A stretch of 39,540 nt of DNA from Lichtheimia corymbifera B2541 (lineage: Eukaryota > Mucoromycota > Mucoromycetes > Mucorales > Lichtheimiaceae): positions 1-39,540 of the forward strand of contig JNEU01000174.1 of the NCBI GenBank assembly GCA_000697475.1, written 5' to 3'. Of the stretch, positions 17,853 through 29,971 are shown in pieces (position 1 is the stretch's first letter; each line of letters begins with the position of its first letter). Position numbers and translations under genes: made by a program. The notes beneath the pieces were generated by a model. The model saw nothing but the letters and a program-made list of their open reading frames with translations. It ran no database searches and was not told the DNA's origin.

Positions 17853-19406
17853 TTAATGTTGTTTTTCATGGGCCCAAACGCCTGCATTATATTTTGCGAC
17901 GTCGTTGAGAAGATGAACCTGGTCGGCAACTGATTTGAGAGCACCGAGAATTACACCATTGCCGGTAGTGAAATCGTACATATAATAATGCAATCCAGTT
18001 TCCTGACAAAAGCGGCGAACAAATGGCACACACTGACGTAGGTTATGCCGGGGTAAACGAGGAAAAAGGTGATGAACAGCCTGATATTGAAGACCGCCGT
18101 GGAACCAATCGAACCATTCGGGACAATCAACATCCATCGTGGTGCGTAGTTGTTTGGCAGGGAAGGGTTCACGAGGACCAAAATCCACGGTAGACATACC
18201 AAAGTGAGAGAGAGTAATTTGTACATGCAGTGGGAAAGTAAGCATGTACGAAATGAATATGTAGCCAACAACCATGCCCCAAGATGGCAACTGAGCTAGT
18301 AGAGCACCGTACCAGATAAAAAAGCAGGTAATGCCAAATAATTCGAGGCGACGATTACGTACTTCCTTATCGCAGAATAGATATAAGAAAGACAGGCGGT
18401 GTAAATTGAATCGGCCAAAGAGGAGGACAATATAGTAGAGATGATGTTGATATCGCACAAAGAAACGAGCGGGTGCATCGAATTCAAATACACGCTTGTA
18501 ATAAGTCGAATAGATGTTGTCAAAGAAACGTGTGGTGATAGCAAAGAAAGGTAAATGCTGAATATCTGGATCATGTTCTGGATGATTGGTGACAATATGA
18601 TGGACGTTGTGGTTGTTCTTCCACCAGCCAAGTGATAATCCTCCAATGAAGTCGGCTATAATCACTCCGATCAAATGATCAATCTCGACACGTCCCGTGA
18701 TTTCGTTGTGTCCAGCGTCATGAGCGGTAAACACCAGTTGATGCCATAAGCACGCCATGAATACAGCACCCAATACATGCTGCCATGTCTCCGTTCCACG
18801 TAGCGTAAACCATAGTGATAGGTACAAGAACAAGGCATATCGACAGCACTCTTTTCCATATCGGTAATAGTTGCACTTGAATAATCCACGATCCATTAAT
18901 TCTTGCTCTAGTCGCCTGTACGCTACACGCACTTTGGTCACATCCAGTCCTTGTTGTGCTTTTAGATCTTGCTGTTGACTAGCAGAGTGCTGTGTATGAA
19001 GTGAACTGATTGTTTGATCAAAGCCTTCGACGTTTAATCCACCTTGCCACGACGCGTCAATCATTTTTTCTTGCTTGTCATCGGTTTGTTCTCGCTCATA
19101 ATCCATATTCGCTGGTGGTGCCAAGTCTGGTAGATATTCGCCTATGCAGTAATGTCGCATCATACGCTCGTACACACGTGGTGGATGCATGGAGCGGATC
19201 TCGTCAGTGACATCCTTGCCGAGTACATGGCGAATAGCAAGCTCTCCACCTGGATGCTTGTGAATGAAACGGTCGACCTTGTACACTTGATTTTCAAAGA
19301 TAAACAGCGCTTCACCCTGTTTGACTCGTTCTTCCACTTGTTGCTGTGTCAGCACCACACGTTCCTGACTCGTTGTAGTTGTATGTAATTCGGTGTTGGG
19401 TGGCAT
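17853..19406 (-). CDS. Delta-8 sphingolipid desaturase with fused cytochrome b5
   Basis: This membrane enzyme of the ER desaturates the long-chain base of ceramides, a step toward fungal glucosylceramide. It is a single exon of 517 residues from the ATG at 19406-19404. The N-terminal cytochrome-b5 domain shows HPGG (51-54) and the second haem-ligand histidine in SMHP (H74). The desaturase domain has the three histidine boxes HDAGH (229-233), HNVHH (266-270) and QAVHH (442-446), the Gln in the third box being typical of front-end desaturases. The stretch NHPEHDPDIQHLPFF and the RFNLHRLS segment are characteristic of fungal delta-8 sphingolipid desaturases rather than delta-6 acyl desaturases, which is why I prefer that assignment. 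Hydrophobic segments lie between the boxes. No break is seen. Confidence 0.9.
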   Translation of the reverse strand: MPPNTELHTTTTSQERVVLTQQQVEERVKQGEALFIFENQVYKVDRFIHKHPGGELAIRHVLGKDVTDEIRSMHPPRVYERMMRHYCIGEYLPDLAPPANMDYEREQTDDKQEKMIDASWQGGLNVEGFDQTISSLHTQHSASQQQDLKAQQGLDVTKVRVAYRRLEQELMDRGLFKCNYYRYGKECCRYALFLYLSLWFTLRGTETWQHVLGAVFMACLWHQLVFTAHDAGHNEITGRVEIDHLIGVIIADFIGGLSLGWWKNNHNVHHIVTNHPEHDPDIQHLPFFAITTRFFDNIYSTYYKRVFEFDAPARFFVRYQHHLYYIVLLFGRFNLHRLSFLYLFCDKEVRNRRLELFGITCFFIWYGALLAQLPSWGMVVGYIFISYMLTFPLHVQITLSHFGMSTVDFGPREPFPAKQLRTTMDVDCPEWFDWFHGGLQYQAVHHLFPRLPRHNLRQCVPFVRRFCQETGLHYYMYDFTTGNGVILGALKSVADQVHLLNDVAKYNAGVWAHEKQH

Positions 19407-20034
19407 TCTAGGAGGCGGCGAGAAAAGGTACAAGAAAAATCGTGCGACTCGATGGTTGTCCAAGCGGTCAGTGGCTCCGTGTTACGCTCTCTGGATTCCG
19501 CAATTAGAGACAGATAGAGGCACCTTATCAAATAAACATCGTCATATATCGATACTAATGGTATATAAGTTGATGTCACTCTCAACACTTGCACGCATAA
19601 TATCCATGATTTTCAATATGTTGGCACTGATTTCTGATTGCACAACCCTTCAATCACACAATTTCGATGTATCTCATTGCTTATACCTCCATCCATATCC
19701 CCACTTTTCAATGCCCTCAAGATATTTTCAGATACGATTGATATAATCGCTATGGCCCATAGAACTCTCGACCACAATCATGTAATTCATAAAAATCGCA
19801 CATTTTCCAGTCTCAATCAGCTTTTTGTATGTCCGGGCTTTTAAGACATATCACCCATGCACTTCAACATCAGCTCGCTGTATTATACGGGGATCTGAAT
19901 CACGTGACCCTTGCCCGATTCCATTTTGCCGACGAGCTTTACATGCCAAAAAAAGATTCACCATATTTGGTATCTCGTTTCCACCAAACTCTACTTTTCT
20001 AGTTTATTGCTGTTGGTTGTTGACTATATTATCC
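19407..20034. promoter_or_regulatory. Divergent region between desaturase and IP3R-like gene
   Basis: These 628 bp hold the 5' regions of two divergent genes. Upstream ATGs out of frame with the channel occur (for example near 19829 and 19857). No specific site was recognised. Confidence 0.4.
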
Positions 20035-23000
20035 ATGGCAAGAAGCAAGGAGCAGTTTCTATGTCTTGGCGATGAAATTTGTTTTTTCGACGAGGATGGC
20101 AATGCACTAAGTGTTGAGGATCCACTCGAGACGAGAGCTTGTGCCCGACGAGTGGGAGCACCAATGTCAACCGAGCAACAGCGACAACAACAACAGGATC
20201 AAACACTGCCTTTGGAAGCCATTGGAACGCGCATCTTTCGTATTGAACCCCAACAATCCTACTCGGAGCGACGTGCTTTGGAACAGTTCATTGGAAGCGA
20301 GGATGAACGAGACAGCTTGTATTATGAAGGATCGCCTGATGAACTTATTGAACTAAGTGTGCTCGAAGCCAAAGCAGCCAAAGAACGAGCACAGAACGAG
20401 ACCGAGCGGCGACGTGTGCATGGCAACGCAGTCTTGTATGGCGAGGTGGTGCAGTTGTACAATGCTCACTTTAAAAAGTACCTGACAGTGACTGGTAAAC
20501 CATGCCGTTCGGATGCTTCCCACTTGCAAGTCAATCTCTCCAATGAAGTTGTTGGCTACTTTCGTATTGTGCCACGTTATCGAATTCGTGTGGATGGTGA
20601 ACCTGTGCGACTGGGTGATACTGTGGCTTTACAATGTCTTCGTCCTGAGGGGTTTCTTAATGTTGGATCACGAGTACTGCATTCACCCGCCTTTAATACG
20701 GACTATTATGAGGTTTATACACATACTCGAATCGCATCTTGGACGTTTCGATGCCATCGATCCGCACGTGCTGGCCATGATCCGGAAGCTGCAAAATACA
20801 TCAATTCTGCTCAATATGTTCGATTCTATCATAAAGAAATGGAAGCCTACTTGGAATCACCTGTTTTGCAGAGGTAAGATGTTATTCGCAATGAATGGTT
20901 TCAGTGACTAATATGCATATCCTTATCAGAGACAAACATGGTGTGCGTTTACGTAAGCATATCATTAATCCACTTGATCCTAAAGAGAGTGATTCGCCAT
21001 TGGCATTTTGGGAGGTAAAGAAAAAGCACGTGTAAATTGTGTAACCAAAGTATATGCTTATTTCATGCAATCTAGATTGAAAACGTAAATCCTTCTGATG
21101 GATCAAAAATTCAATGGAAGAAGCCTATTCGTATTCGACACGCTGCGTCACGTGCATATCTTCATATTGATCCCAACAGCGTTAGCATCGACATGAATAC
21201 ACAAAAGATCTCCTATTCTTTTCGCCTTATAAGAAATCCACGCTGTATCGATGGTAACGATGGTACTCTTTTCAAATTTGTACCTGTCTCGGATCCTTCT
21301 CGATCAGGCGTCCCATTTGGTTCCTATGTTCGTATTCAACACGTTTTGACAAAATGTTGGATGCATGCTGCCACAGAAACTGAGCTGAGATCATCGTCAC
21401 TTTCACCTACTCCTGTTGCGCTTACCTTAACACCAGATCCCACGGATACAACCGATAATAGTCAACCATCGCTCTCTCAGCAGCATCCCAACCAACAACA
21501 ACAGCAACAGCAACAACAACCCACCCGATTCTTCTCCACCGACTCTTCATCTGCAGATGATCAGATACAATCCTCAACCTCTGCAACCGGTTCTCCAATA
21601 TCCAAGATATCGGCTTCGCAAGAGTTTCACTATCACGACTGCTTCTCCATCACCCTTGTAGACAATCAACTCTCGGATACATTTAATATTGTCAATGAAC
21701 TGCTTCCACAATTGCAATGCTTTTTAATGCAAAGCAGGCCCGTTTCAGATGGCACAATCGGTAGCCGATTCCCTATATCGGACGAAGAGCACATTCTAAT
21801 CACTGATATCCTGGTATGGTGCAAACACGTTTTTCAATTACATGTCAAGATTAATCGATATTGTATTATTCGCAGCAAATACTCATTGAATTTTGCACTG
21901 ACAGCCGTGAGCTGGATCCAGCATTGCGTGTTGGCTTGCCTATTAAATGTAATAAGGAACATGTTCTTGTTTATGTATATATATGTATATTAAATCTTGT
22001 TTATATAGATCATCAATCATTGTTACGCGATATTGGGATCATTGAAACTATTATTGCCATGATCCGTGTCCCATTCGATCTATCCAAGCGATATGAGACA
22101 CGTGCGTCTCTTCAATGTGGTCCCATTCACCAACCTCAACATCAAACCGAACACGCTGTTTCTGTTGGAAGCTTATTAGACAATAGTGAACCGCACCTCA
22201 AATCAATAGTCTCACTTTGCTACAACCTGCTGCGCGTGTTTCTGATTAGCGGTGGCGAAGACGACGATTACAATGATCCAAGCAATGTGGTAGAAAATCA
22301 ATGGCACGTGATTCATGTTGCTGGTGACACAGGGGTGGAGCTGTTCATGCGCCATCTTACATGTGGAGTTGGTGCGACTGACTTTTTGGTGCGGTTGATC
22401 TCCAATAATTCGGGCATTGTCGATTTTCTGTGTAACATGCGTCCTCAACATAATACAGTGGGTATTTTACTCGATCAAGCCTTTGACAAGTCACGTCGCA
22501 TGATGGTCGATTGGAGTGGTGATGAGGACCAGTATGAAGCTGCTAGCAGTATTGAACTCTTGAGCACTCTTTGTCGGGATGACACTCTCACACAGCATCA
22601 CAACTACATTACAACCCGCGTATTTGATCCACCATTTCTCTTGGAAACACGTATGGAAGATGGAAGAGTGCAAGTACGCATCCTGGACCAAGATGATGAA
22701 GCCTGGCATAGCTTGACCGAGTTAGTAATGGATAAACCAGCATTGTCGAACATGTTACACAGCATCCTGCAGCTGATATGTTCAGTATCACTTGGCGCTA
22801 CCCCTAAAGTAATGGATTATGCTCGTCAGTGTATTCCTAAGGATATCTGTCTCAAGTGCATTGGAGATATCACCTTACCTGATCGTGTTCGAGCGAAGTT
22901 TTGTGACCTTTTGAGAGGTAATGGACAATAAGTTCCCGTAGTTGTCATAAGCTAACTCTAGGCTACTATCATATTCAGTACTTTATATTGATGTCCAGCC

Positions 23001-26000
23001 ATTCAGCAATGTTATTCTCTCGGATTTTTCCATGGAGTATGAGAAACTTGATGACTCCGATGACTATCCGGGCTGTGGTATTGGTCACTCCGAGAGTGAT
23101 ACTCCCAAGTTTTTTGAACGGCTAAAGCATTGGCTATTGGTGTTTCTAGATGACAAATGCCATCAGGTAAATTAGAAGCATGATTATTATGTCTCTCGAT
23201 TAATTGATATCTGCTTGTAGTTTACAGCGAATCGAGATGAAGTTGAATTCCTTGGTTCCGCGCTCAAGATGGTGCAAACGCAGTTGCGGCTTGGGTTTTT
23301 TACTGATGCAGGCGATATGAAACGGCTTTTTCGAGCCTTAATTCTTGTTTTGGATGGGCGCACAGATGCAAGGTATGGAGAACTTTCGCAGGCGGCAGGG
23401 AATTGGGTTAACAGTATTATTCGTTTTAGGAACGAGGAGCATTTGAAATCAATCAAATCGGACGCGGCACGTCGTTGGTATGATGCTATTTGGGAGCTGA
23501 GAAAGCAATGCTCTAACCTACATCACAATTTAAGGAAAGAACGGTTTAACCTTACCGAAGAGACCCAGCCTGTAATGAATACCAAGATTCTTATTTTGGA
23601 AATCTTTGATCTCATATACGACTTGCGACTTCGTGTGCGTATGAACAAGCTAGCTTTCAAATGGAAGAACATGGAAACGTAAGTATGATGGTCCTGGTTA
23701 ACACATCTTCATGCTCTAATTATATACATACGCATGTAGCCAAGTCGACAATCAACTACAGCATTCACCACGACTTGTGTTGACACAGATTTTTCAGGAT
23801 ACGATGTTACGACAACGGGAAAACAGTCTTATGCCGATTCTCAAGGATATTTTAAAGTATAAATATGCTCCTTTAAAGCGGATTGCAGCCATCGTCATGC
23901 ATAGAATCTACAATGACTGTGAAGGTACATAAATATATCATATGATAGCATTAGAGGGATTTTACTTACGTATATGAATAATAGACATGTTCAATAAGGC
24001 ACCACAGGTTTTGCTTTTGAGTCAACCTCAGCAAGTCTTTGTTTACCATGGTGTGAAGAAACGGTTGACTCAATTACGGTCCTTGTTGTTTGGCGGAGAG
24101 CAGTTGGAACCCAACCAGTTACAGAACATTGATCATATTCTTTACGACTTTATTGATCTATTCCGTGGCAAGACAATCGACTATGACGGTACTATGGTGG
24201 AACTTGAGGATAATGACGCCAGTCAACGCAATGTGTACAGCAAAATATTTACCAACCTGAATGCCCACGCCATTGTCATCGAGTTATTGCTCAGTCTAAA
24301 AGCGGTTGACAACAAACATGCAGGCTCGACATCATCCTTGCCATCATCGCTTGATGGGTTTGACGGAGATTATAACAACGATTATGAGGTGGTGCATATC
24401 AATGTTCTCAAAACATGCCTTGAGTTTTTGGAAGAATTGATCAAGCAGGATAAAGATTTGCAGGTAACAAAATATTTCATGGTATACTCCTCTATGTTGC
24501 TGATGGGTATCCTATAGAGTCAGTTGGTGCTTACCAATGTGGATTTGCTTCTCGATATTGGAGGAATACACTCTACATTAGCCCGGTCGCTGTACAACGT
24601 CTTTGGAAGCAATTTATACGTTAGCATACGTATTAAGGAGAGGCACATCAAAAGAATCCTTGAACAATCACATGGCGTACAGAGCGAATACCTGCATCTC
24701 CTCACTGCACTAATCAAGGCTCAAGGAAAACTTCTTAAGAAGCACCAGGACTGTGTTATGCGACTGATTATGGATAATCGGGAATTCTATGTGCCTTTCA
24801 AATCACCGAGCGAACTGGTTGCTAGCAAGCAGTATATTGACTATTATGTGGCATTGGTGGATCTATTGGCTGTTTGTGGCCAAGGAGATAATGCATTTGG
24901 GCAATCAGTAAGTTTTCTTTTTTTTTTTGACGTGATATTCCATGCTCCTCCTGCAACACACGCACGCTGACTTTTGTGTAATATCCTTTAGTTTGCTCGT
25001 ACCATATTTTGCATTCATGACGTTTTCGTCATTGTCCAGGATGATGATGTGCATCGATCCCTTAAAGCCGCCATGCTACGATTCCTTGCCTCGACCTATC
25101 TCGACAACCCTGATGTACTGTCCCATATATCAAACAGCGACGACCAGTGTATTCGCGCCTTGATGCAGTGGAGCTACGATGAAATGTCCGACTTTTTACG
25201 CAGCACAGAGCGCAACGATATGGAGATTGAGTACATTTACAATGGGATCCTTGTGTTTCTACGCCCGCTGTTTGAGCACTCGCTGTCTGTTGAGATGACA
25301 GTGGATGAAATGTTATGCGTACTATGCCCTCGACTGATTGATAAGGTAGTGGAGTTAATGATGGTACCTGGATGCAGTGGCAACGATGATGACACGGGCC
25401 GAAAGAGACTGCAAAACACGCTTGCTTGTCTGGATAGTATGATTAACGTCGCCGGATTCCGCGGTACTGTAATCGATCCTACGGAGCTGCGAAGCCGATT
25501 ACGTGCGGCTATGGTAGAACTTACCAATCAAACAAAGGCTTCAGTACGGCCACTGGATTCAATGAATGCCAAATTCCAAGGCTTTATTCGTGCATTGATC
25601 GCACACAAAGATGTCAAATCGCTCATGCAGACTGAGTTTAAACAACTAGGTAGGATATCATTTATCGATTTTGCATGTCTGGATATTAACCTCATGCTGT
25701 CACAGGTTCGCATTTTAACTTGTCATCGCGAGGCTCTGATCAGGATGTCAAATCGCTTGTTGAATACTTATCCATGACCACCAATATCAGGCACCATGAT
25801 CCCAGGGAAGAATATCAAGTCGCGACTATCAATCTCCTGGAAGAGATACCACTCCAATACATCAGAGAACGATCTTCTATTTCACATTCCGATGATCCCG
25901 TGCAATATGAAGTCCTTGAGAAGAAAAAGATTCATGCGCAAAATACTTTGAACAGGCTTGGCTGTACACTGGTTGCCCAGAATCTACTGTCATCTCCACG

Positions 26001-29000
26001 ACGGCAAATCTTTGAAGCTGCGTTGAAATTGTTGATTGCATTACTCGAAGGTGGCAATAAGAATGTTCAGGTACGTGAAAAAAGGTTGCTAAAAGTACAT
26101 GCTGATAGGTATGCCTTTATAGGACAATTTGGAGGACTACTTCTACAGTATTAGGTATGTCCAATTTGTACATTAATTGATGTATCTAAGTTTTGAAATT
26201 AGAGAGGAGCGATTCTTTTATTCGTTTCATCATCGCCTGCAGAGCGGTATTGCATCTCTTAAGGAGGCACAGCAACATTTGCTTCGCGCTGCATACAAAA
26301 TGAATCGCCAGCAATCAATTTTAGGATCCAATTTACCAACTAAAAGAGCTAACAGTATGGAAAGCATGATACCTGTCGCCGTCAGTAGCCGCCGTAAACA
26401 ACAACAGCAGCAAGAACAGCAAGCGACCAACAAAAAGAAACGTCAGCATCAGCGTCATCGATCTTCGCTTGATGTGACTCGGATGCATATGCGTAAACGG
26501 CTCCTAGGTCACCACCACCAAGTGAGCAAGAATGCTGAATCATCACCTATGGTGTATCAGAAGATATCGAACTTGATGGCGAGTGAGACGGCAGAATTTG
26601 GAACCACAAGCGAAGACTTTCAGGGCATGAAGGATACGATGCGTGCATTACAGTTGATGGTCGAAGGTCATAATATCAACTTGCAACTGTACTTGGCTCG
26701 CCAGCCTGACAATATCAAGAGCTTCAATATCGTGCAGGATGTAGTCGAGTATCTGCATACTATTGTCCCGATATGCAACATTCAAAACGTGCGTTTAATT
26801 ATCCAGGTCTTGGATACAATTACAGAATTGGCTCAAGGCTGCGTTGAAAATCAGGTACGAAAAATGGAGAAAGCGCCAAAGTTTCACTTTGCTCACAACA
26901 GTGGGCTTTTAGCGGACCATCTTTGCAGGCAAAATTTTGAATCCTGCCAACACCATTTTGCGTGAACGCTATACCAATTGTCCTAGCACGCTCATTGAAG
27001 AGCTCAAAGTGAGTTATGGAGGGTTCTCACATGCATAAGTTATGTACTTACAGCTTACATAGAGCAAAGTGGTGACATGTCTGTTAAGTTTACTGGAAGG
27101 CGGTATCGAAAACAGCGAATCCATTTTTCGAGAAATGTCAGGCTCTCTGGATTTGTCGGTGATTGTGCATAATATGAACGCCATATACGACAAAAATGCC
27201 GATCAGATCAATTCGCCGCACGCCTACGAGAAACTCAACAGTGGATTTCAATATTGTATTCTATTAATGACACTCTGGCCTGCACTTGATGAAAACCAAG
27301 TAAGTTAAGGTGAAAAAGACAATTACGAAACATTGAACTCATGAATGATGGCGCAGCGCACTATGCTCGACGGTAATCGTGCTTTTGAGTTTTTCCAGAG
27401 CCATACGGGGAAAATCGAGGTTGTCATGGAGAGCCATCAAGAGAAGCAGCTATCCCGTGTTCTGTTTCCTATTCCTGAAGTATGCAAGTACTTGCGTGAA
27501 GATACCAAGCAACGTTTCCTATGGAACGTAAAGCGGTAAGTACTTCCTTTTTCCATCATCTCTATACATATTGATGTATATACGTATTCAGAGATTCCCC
27601 ATCTGCCAAGATTGAAGACTTTGTACAATTATCTGACAACATTATATATGAGTAAGTCGGACATATGGTTATGAAAACGGGATTCTCATCACATGCGCGC
27701 GCATATAGAATCGAGAACCATGCTAAGGTAGCACGCAGCCAATACCTTTCATTCTTGACGGGCTACAGTACATGGTGGTGGCGTGCGTCGTATGGTGTAA
27801 CGTTACTACTCAATCTGCTAATCCTTAGCTGTTCCGAAAGTATCCTCATTGTCGACGGGGTGACCGGTGCCTATTGCAGTCGCTTCAAGAATATGGCCCG
27901 TTTACTGTTGGGTACCTTTCATTTATTGTTCTGGACATTATCGACGGCCGAATTCTTCTTTATCGAGTTGCCAATTTTGGTGAACCGCCATAATACGGGG
28001 ATCAAGGTATCTTCCACAGCGATCATGCAACCTGGTGCTCGCCAGGCAAACATCACTACGAGTATCGGTGGAAGTAGCAACAATATTACGTCGGCATTGC
28101 TAGGGAAGCTGTCACAGACCACGGGTGGATTGGCAAGTATATCACGTTGCTAGCATGGAGATATAGTGATCTGACCATTATTGTACCAATAGATGGATAC
28201 ACGGTTCATTGTAGCGAGTCTATGTGAGCATTCATTCCTTTACCATTTGATCATGCTCGTTTTCTCGGTGTTTGGATTATATAATCCAGGTTTCTACTCG
28301 GTGCATCTTTTGGATTTTGCATTCCGTGATCGTATTTTGCAAGGTGTCATTGCCAGTATTACGCTGAACGTGAATTCCATCACGAGAACGGTATGTTATA
28401 TCAATATCTGATTTGGTATTACAGTATTCAATTGTACGATTCGATTGATTTTAGGGCTTGCTTGCTATTATTGTGGTGTACATTCATAGCGTGATCGCCT
28501 ATATGTTCTTCCGCTTTGAATTTGATATGACCAAAGGACTTCATTGCTCTACACTAACAAAGTGTTTTGTCACTGTACTATCTCATGGGTAAGTATGGTA
28601 TTACATTCGCGTATTTTCTTTGAACACTTCGCTAAGAGATATATATAGCGTGCGGTCAGGAGGAGGCATTGGTGACATTCTCGAGCCAGATACAGCACAA
28701 GAACCCCGTGGATGGCGTACGGCATTTGAAATGTCCTTCTTTTTGCTGGTTGTCGTATTCTTGTTAAATGCTATCTTTGGTATTATTTTTGATACGTTCG
28801 GTCATCTTCGTGACGGTAAGTATACCGGTATGTCATATACTTGAAGAGAAGAGAACTGATTTATTTATTTAGAGCGCTCTGCTGTGCAGCATGACATGAA
28901 AGATTGTAAGTGATAGGAGAGGTGTATGAATGATGGTAAGCTAACGCAAATTATAATCAGCATGTTTCATTTGCAGTATACCTTCTGTTGAGTTCCAACG

Positions 29001-29395
29001 TCATGCGAAGAAAGGATTTGATAACCATGTCAAACATGATCACAATATATGGTAAGGAATCACGAAGAGAGGATACAACCCATATTCACGTATTTATCTA
29101 CAGGCAGTATTTATTCTTTATGGTGCACCTGAAAAATAAGGACCGTACGGAATATACTGGTCCAGAATCGTACGTTTCTGAGTGTCTCAAGGAAGCCAAC
29201 TACAGCTTCTTTCCCATCAACAGAGCACTATGCTTACACCAAAACGAGGATGATGATGGTGAACGTCTTGAAAAGCTAGAAGAATTGACACAGTCACTTA
29301 TTCAAAAAGTTAATGCTATGGAAGAGCATATTGAAAAGATAGCAGAAACGCAGAGCCGTTCGCGATCTAATAGCTTGATGTTGTCACCCATGTAA
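20035..29395 (+). CDS. IP3-receptor-like intracellular calcium-release channel
   Basis: This 2653-residue tetrameric-channel subunit probably acts in the ER or vacuole membrane. The 25 exons I infer begin at 20035, 20930, 21076, 21876, 22009, 22979, 23221, 23740, 23985, 24518, 24992, 25706, 26123, 26203, 26913, 27063, 27357, 27592, 27709, 28193, 28455, 28649, 28873, 28961 and 29104. They end at 20873, 21014, 21813, 21948, 22917, 23166, 23678, 23924, 24463, 24907, 25649, 26070, 26154, 26854, 27008, 27299, 27535, 27651, 28132, 28390, 28588, 28815, 28905, 29051 and 29395. Every junction keeps frame. Domains in order are an IP3R N-terminal trefoil (about 5-270), a MIR-like region with a poly-Gln insert, RIH solenoids, six membrane segments (about 2215-2510), pore filter GGGIGD (2464-2469), zinc finger C2528/C2531/H2549/H2554, and a C-terminal coiled coil. 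Human IP3Rs have similar length. Confidence 0.93.
28133..28192 (+). other. GC-AG intron in the channel gene
   Basis: The donor is GCAAGT after GGATTG and the acceptor is CCAATAG. The nearby GT options are all in the wrong phase, whereas this gives an in-frame join within the membrane domain. All other introns called in this gene are GT-AG. Confidence 0.65.
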
Positions 29396-29971
29396 ATACT
29401 TTCAAAAAGAATAAAACTGGTAGAAACATTAGACAGCATTTTGAATGTGTCTTTATAATTTTGTGTGACAAACATGTCAGTAACATGAAGCATGCGTATT
29501 TGCTTAAAAGGATTACAGTACGGAGGATAAATGAAGAAGCATCAAAGAATGGATTCAGCACATCATTATAATATAGTAGTGCGACGCTGTTATAATAGGT
29601 ACCAGGAAGGAGTTGGGTAAATAGAATTAGAGTATGTTTCAAAAAACAAGGAGAAAAGAGTGAATGATGGAGGCACTTAATATTGGATTATGGCGATAGA
29701 CGTAGTTAAGTAACGCAGCACGAGATCAATAAGCAGGGTGCTATGCAACAATGATCGTCTTATATCCTTGTATGGACAAAGGTTGCACAATGCCTTACCC
29801 TTTTAGAGCAAAGGCGTGCGAGATGTGTGTACGCTTGAGCCAGCTTCTCCCACACACGCTCACACACACTTTGATTGCTTTATCCTTCTCTCTCTTCTCT
29901 CTTTTCCTTATTCACACACGCATATATTCAACCTTTCCCCCGTATCCACTCCACTATTTTGACGCAAGCAT
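29396..29971. promoter_or_regulatory. Intergenic region before the PKA regulatory subunit
   Basis: A CT- and CA-rich tract (about 29850-29960) precedes the ATG, as is common before fungal genes. The rest is AT-rich with no gene seen. Confidence 0.45.
29410..29415 (+). terminator. Polyadenylation signal AATAAA of the channel gene
   Basis: AATAAA lies 15 nt after the TAA stop. Confidence 0.5.

Noticed and set aside
17853..19406. Delta-6 fatty-acid desaturase
   Set aside because: The b5 fusion and QxxHH box fit both families, but the HDAGHN box and the NHPEHDPDIQHLPFF block match sphingolipid delta-8 desaturases better.
19825..20034. N-terminal extension of the channel ORF upstream of 20035
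   Set aside because: The frame is open but has no ATG before 20035, and the family-like sequence starts only after that ATG.
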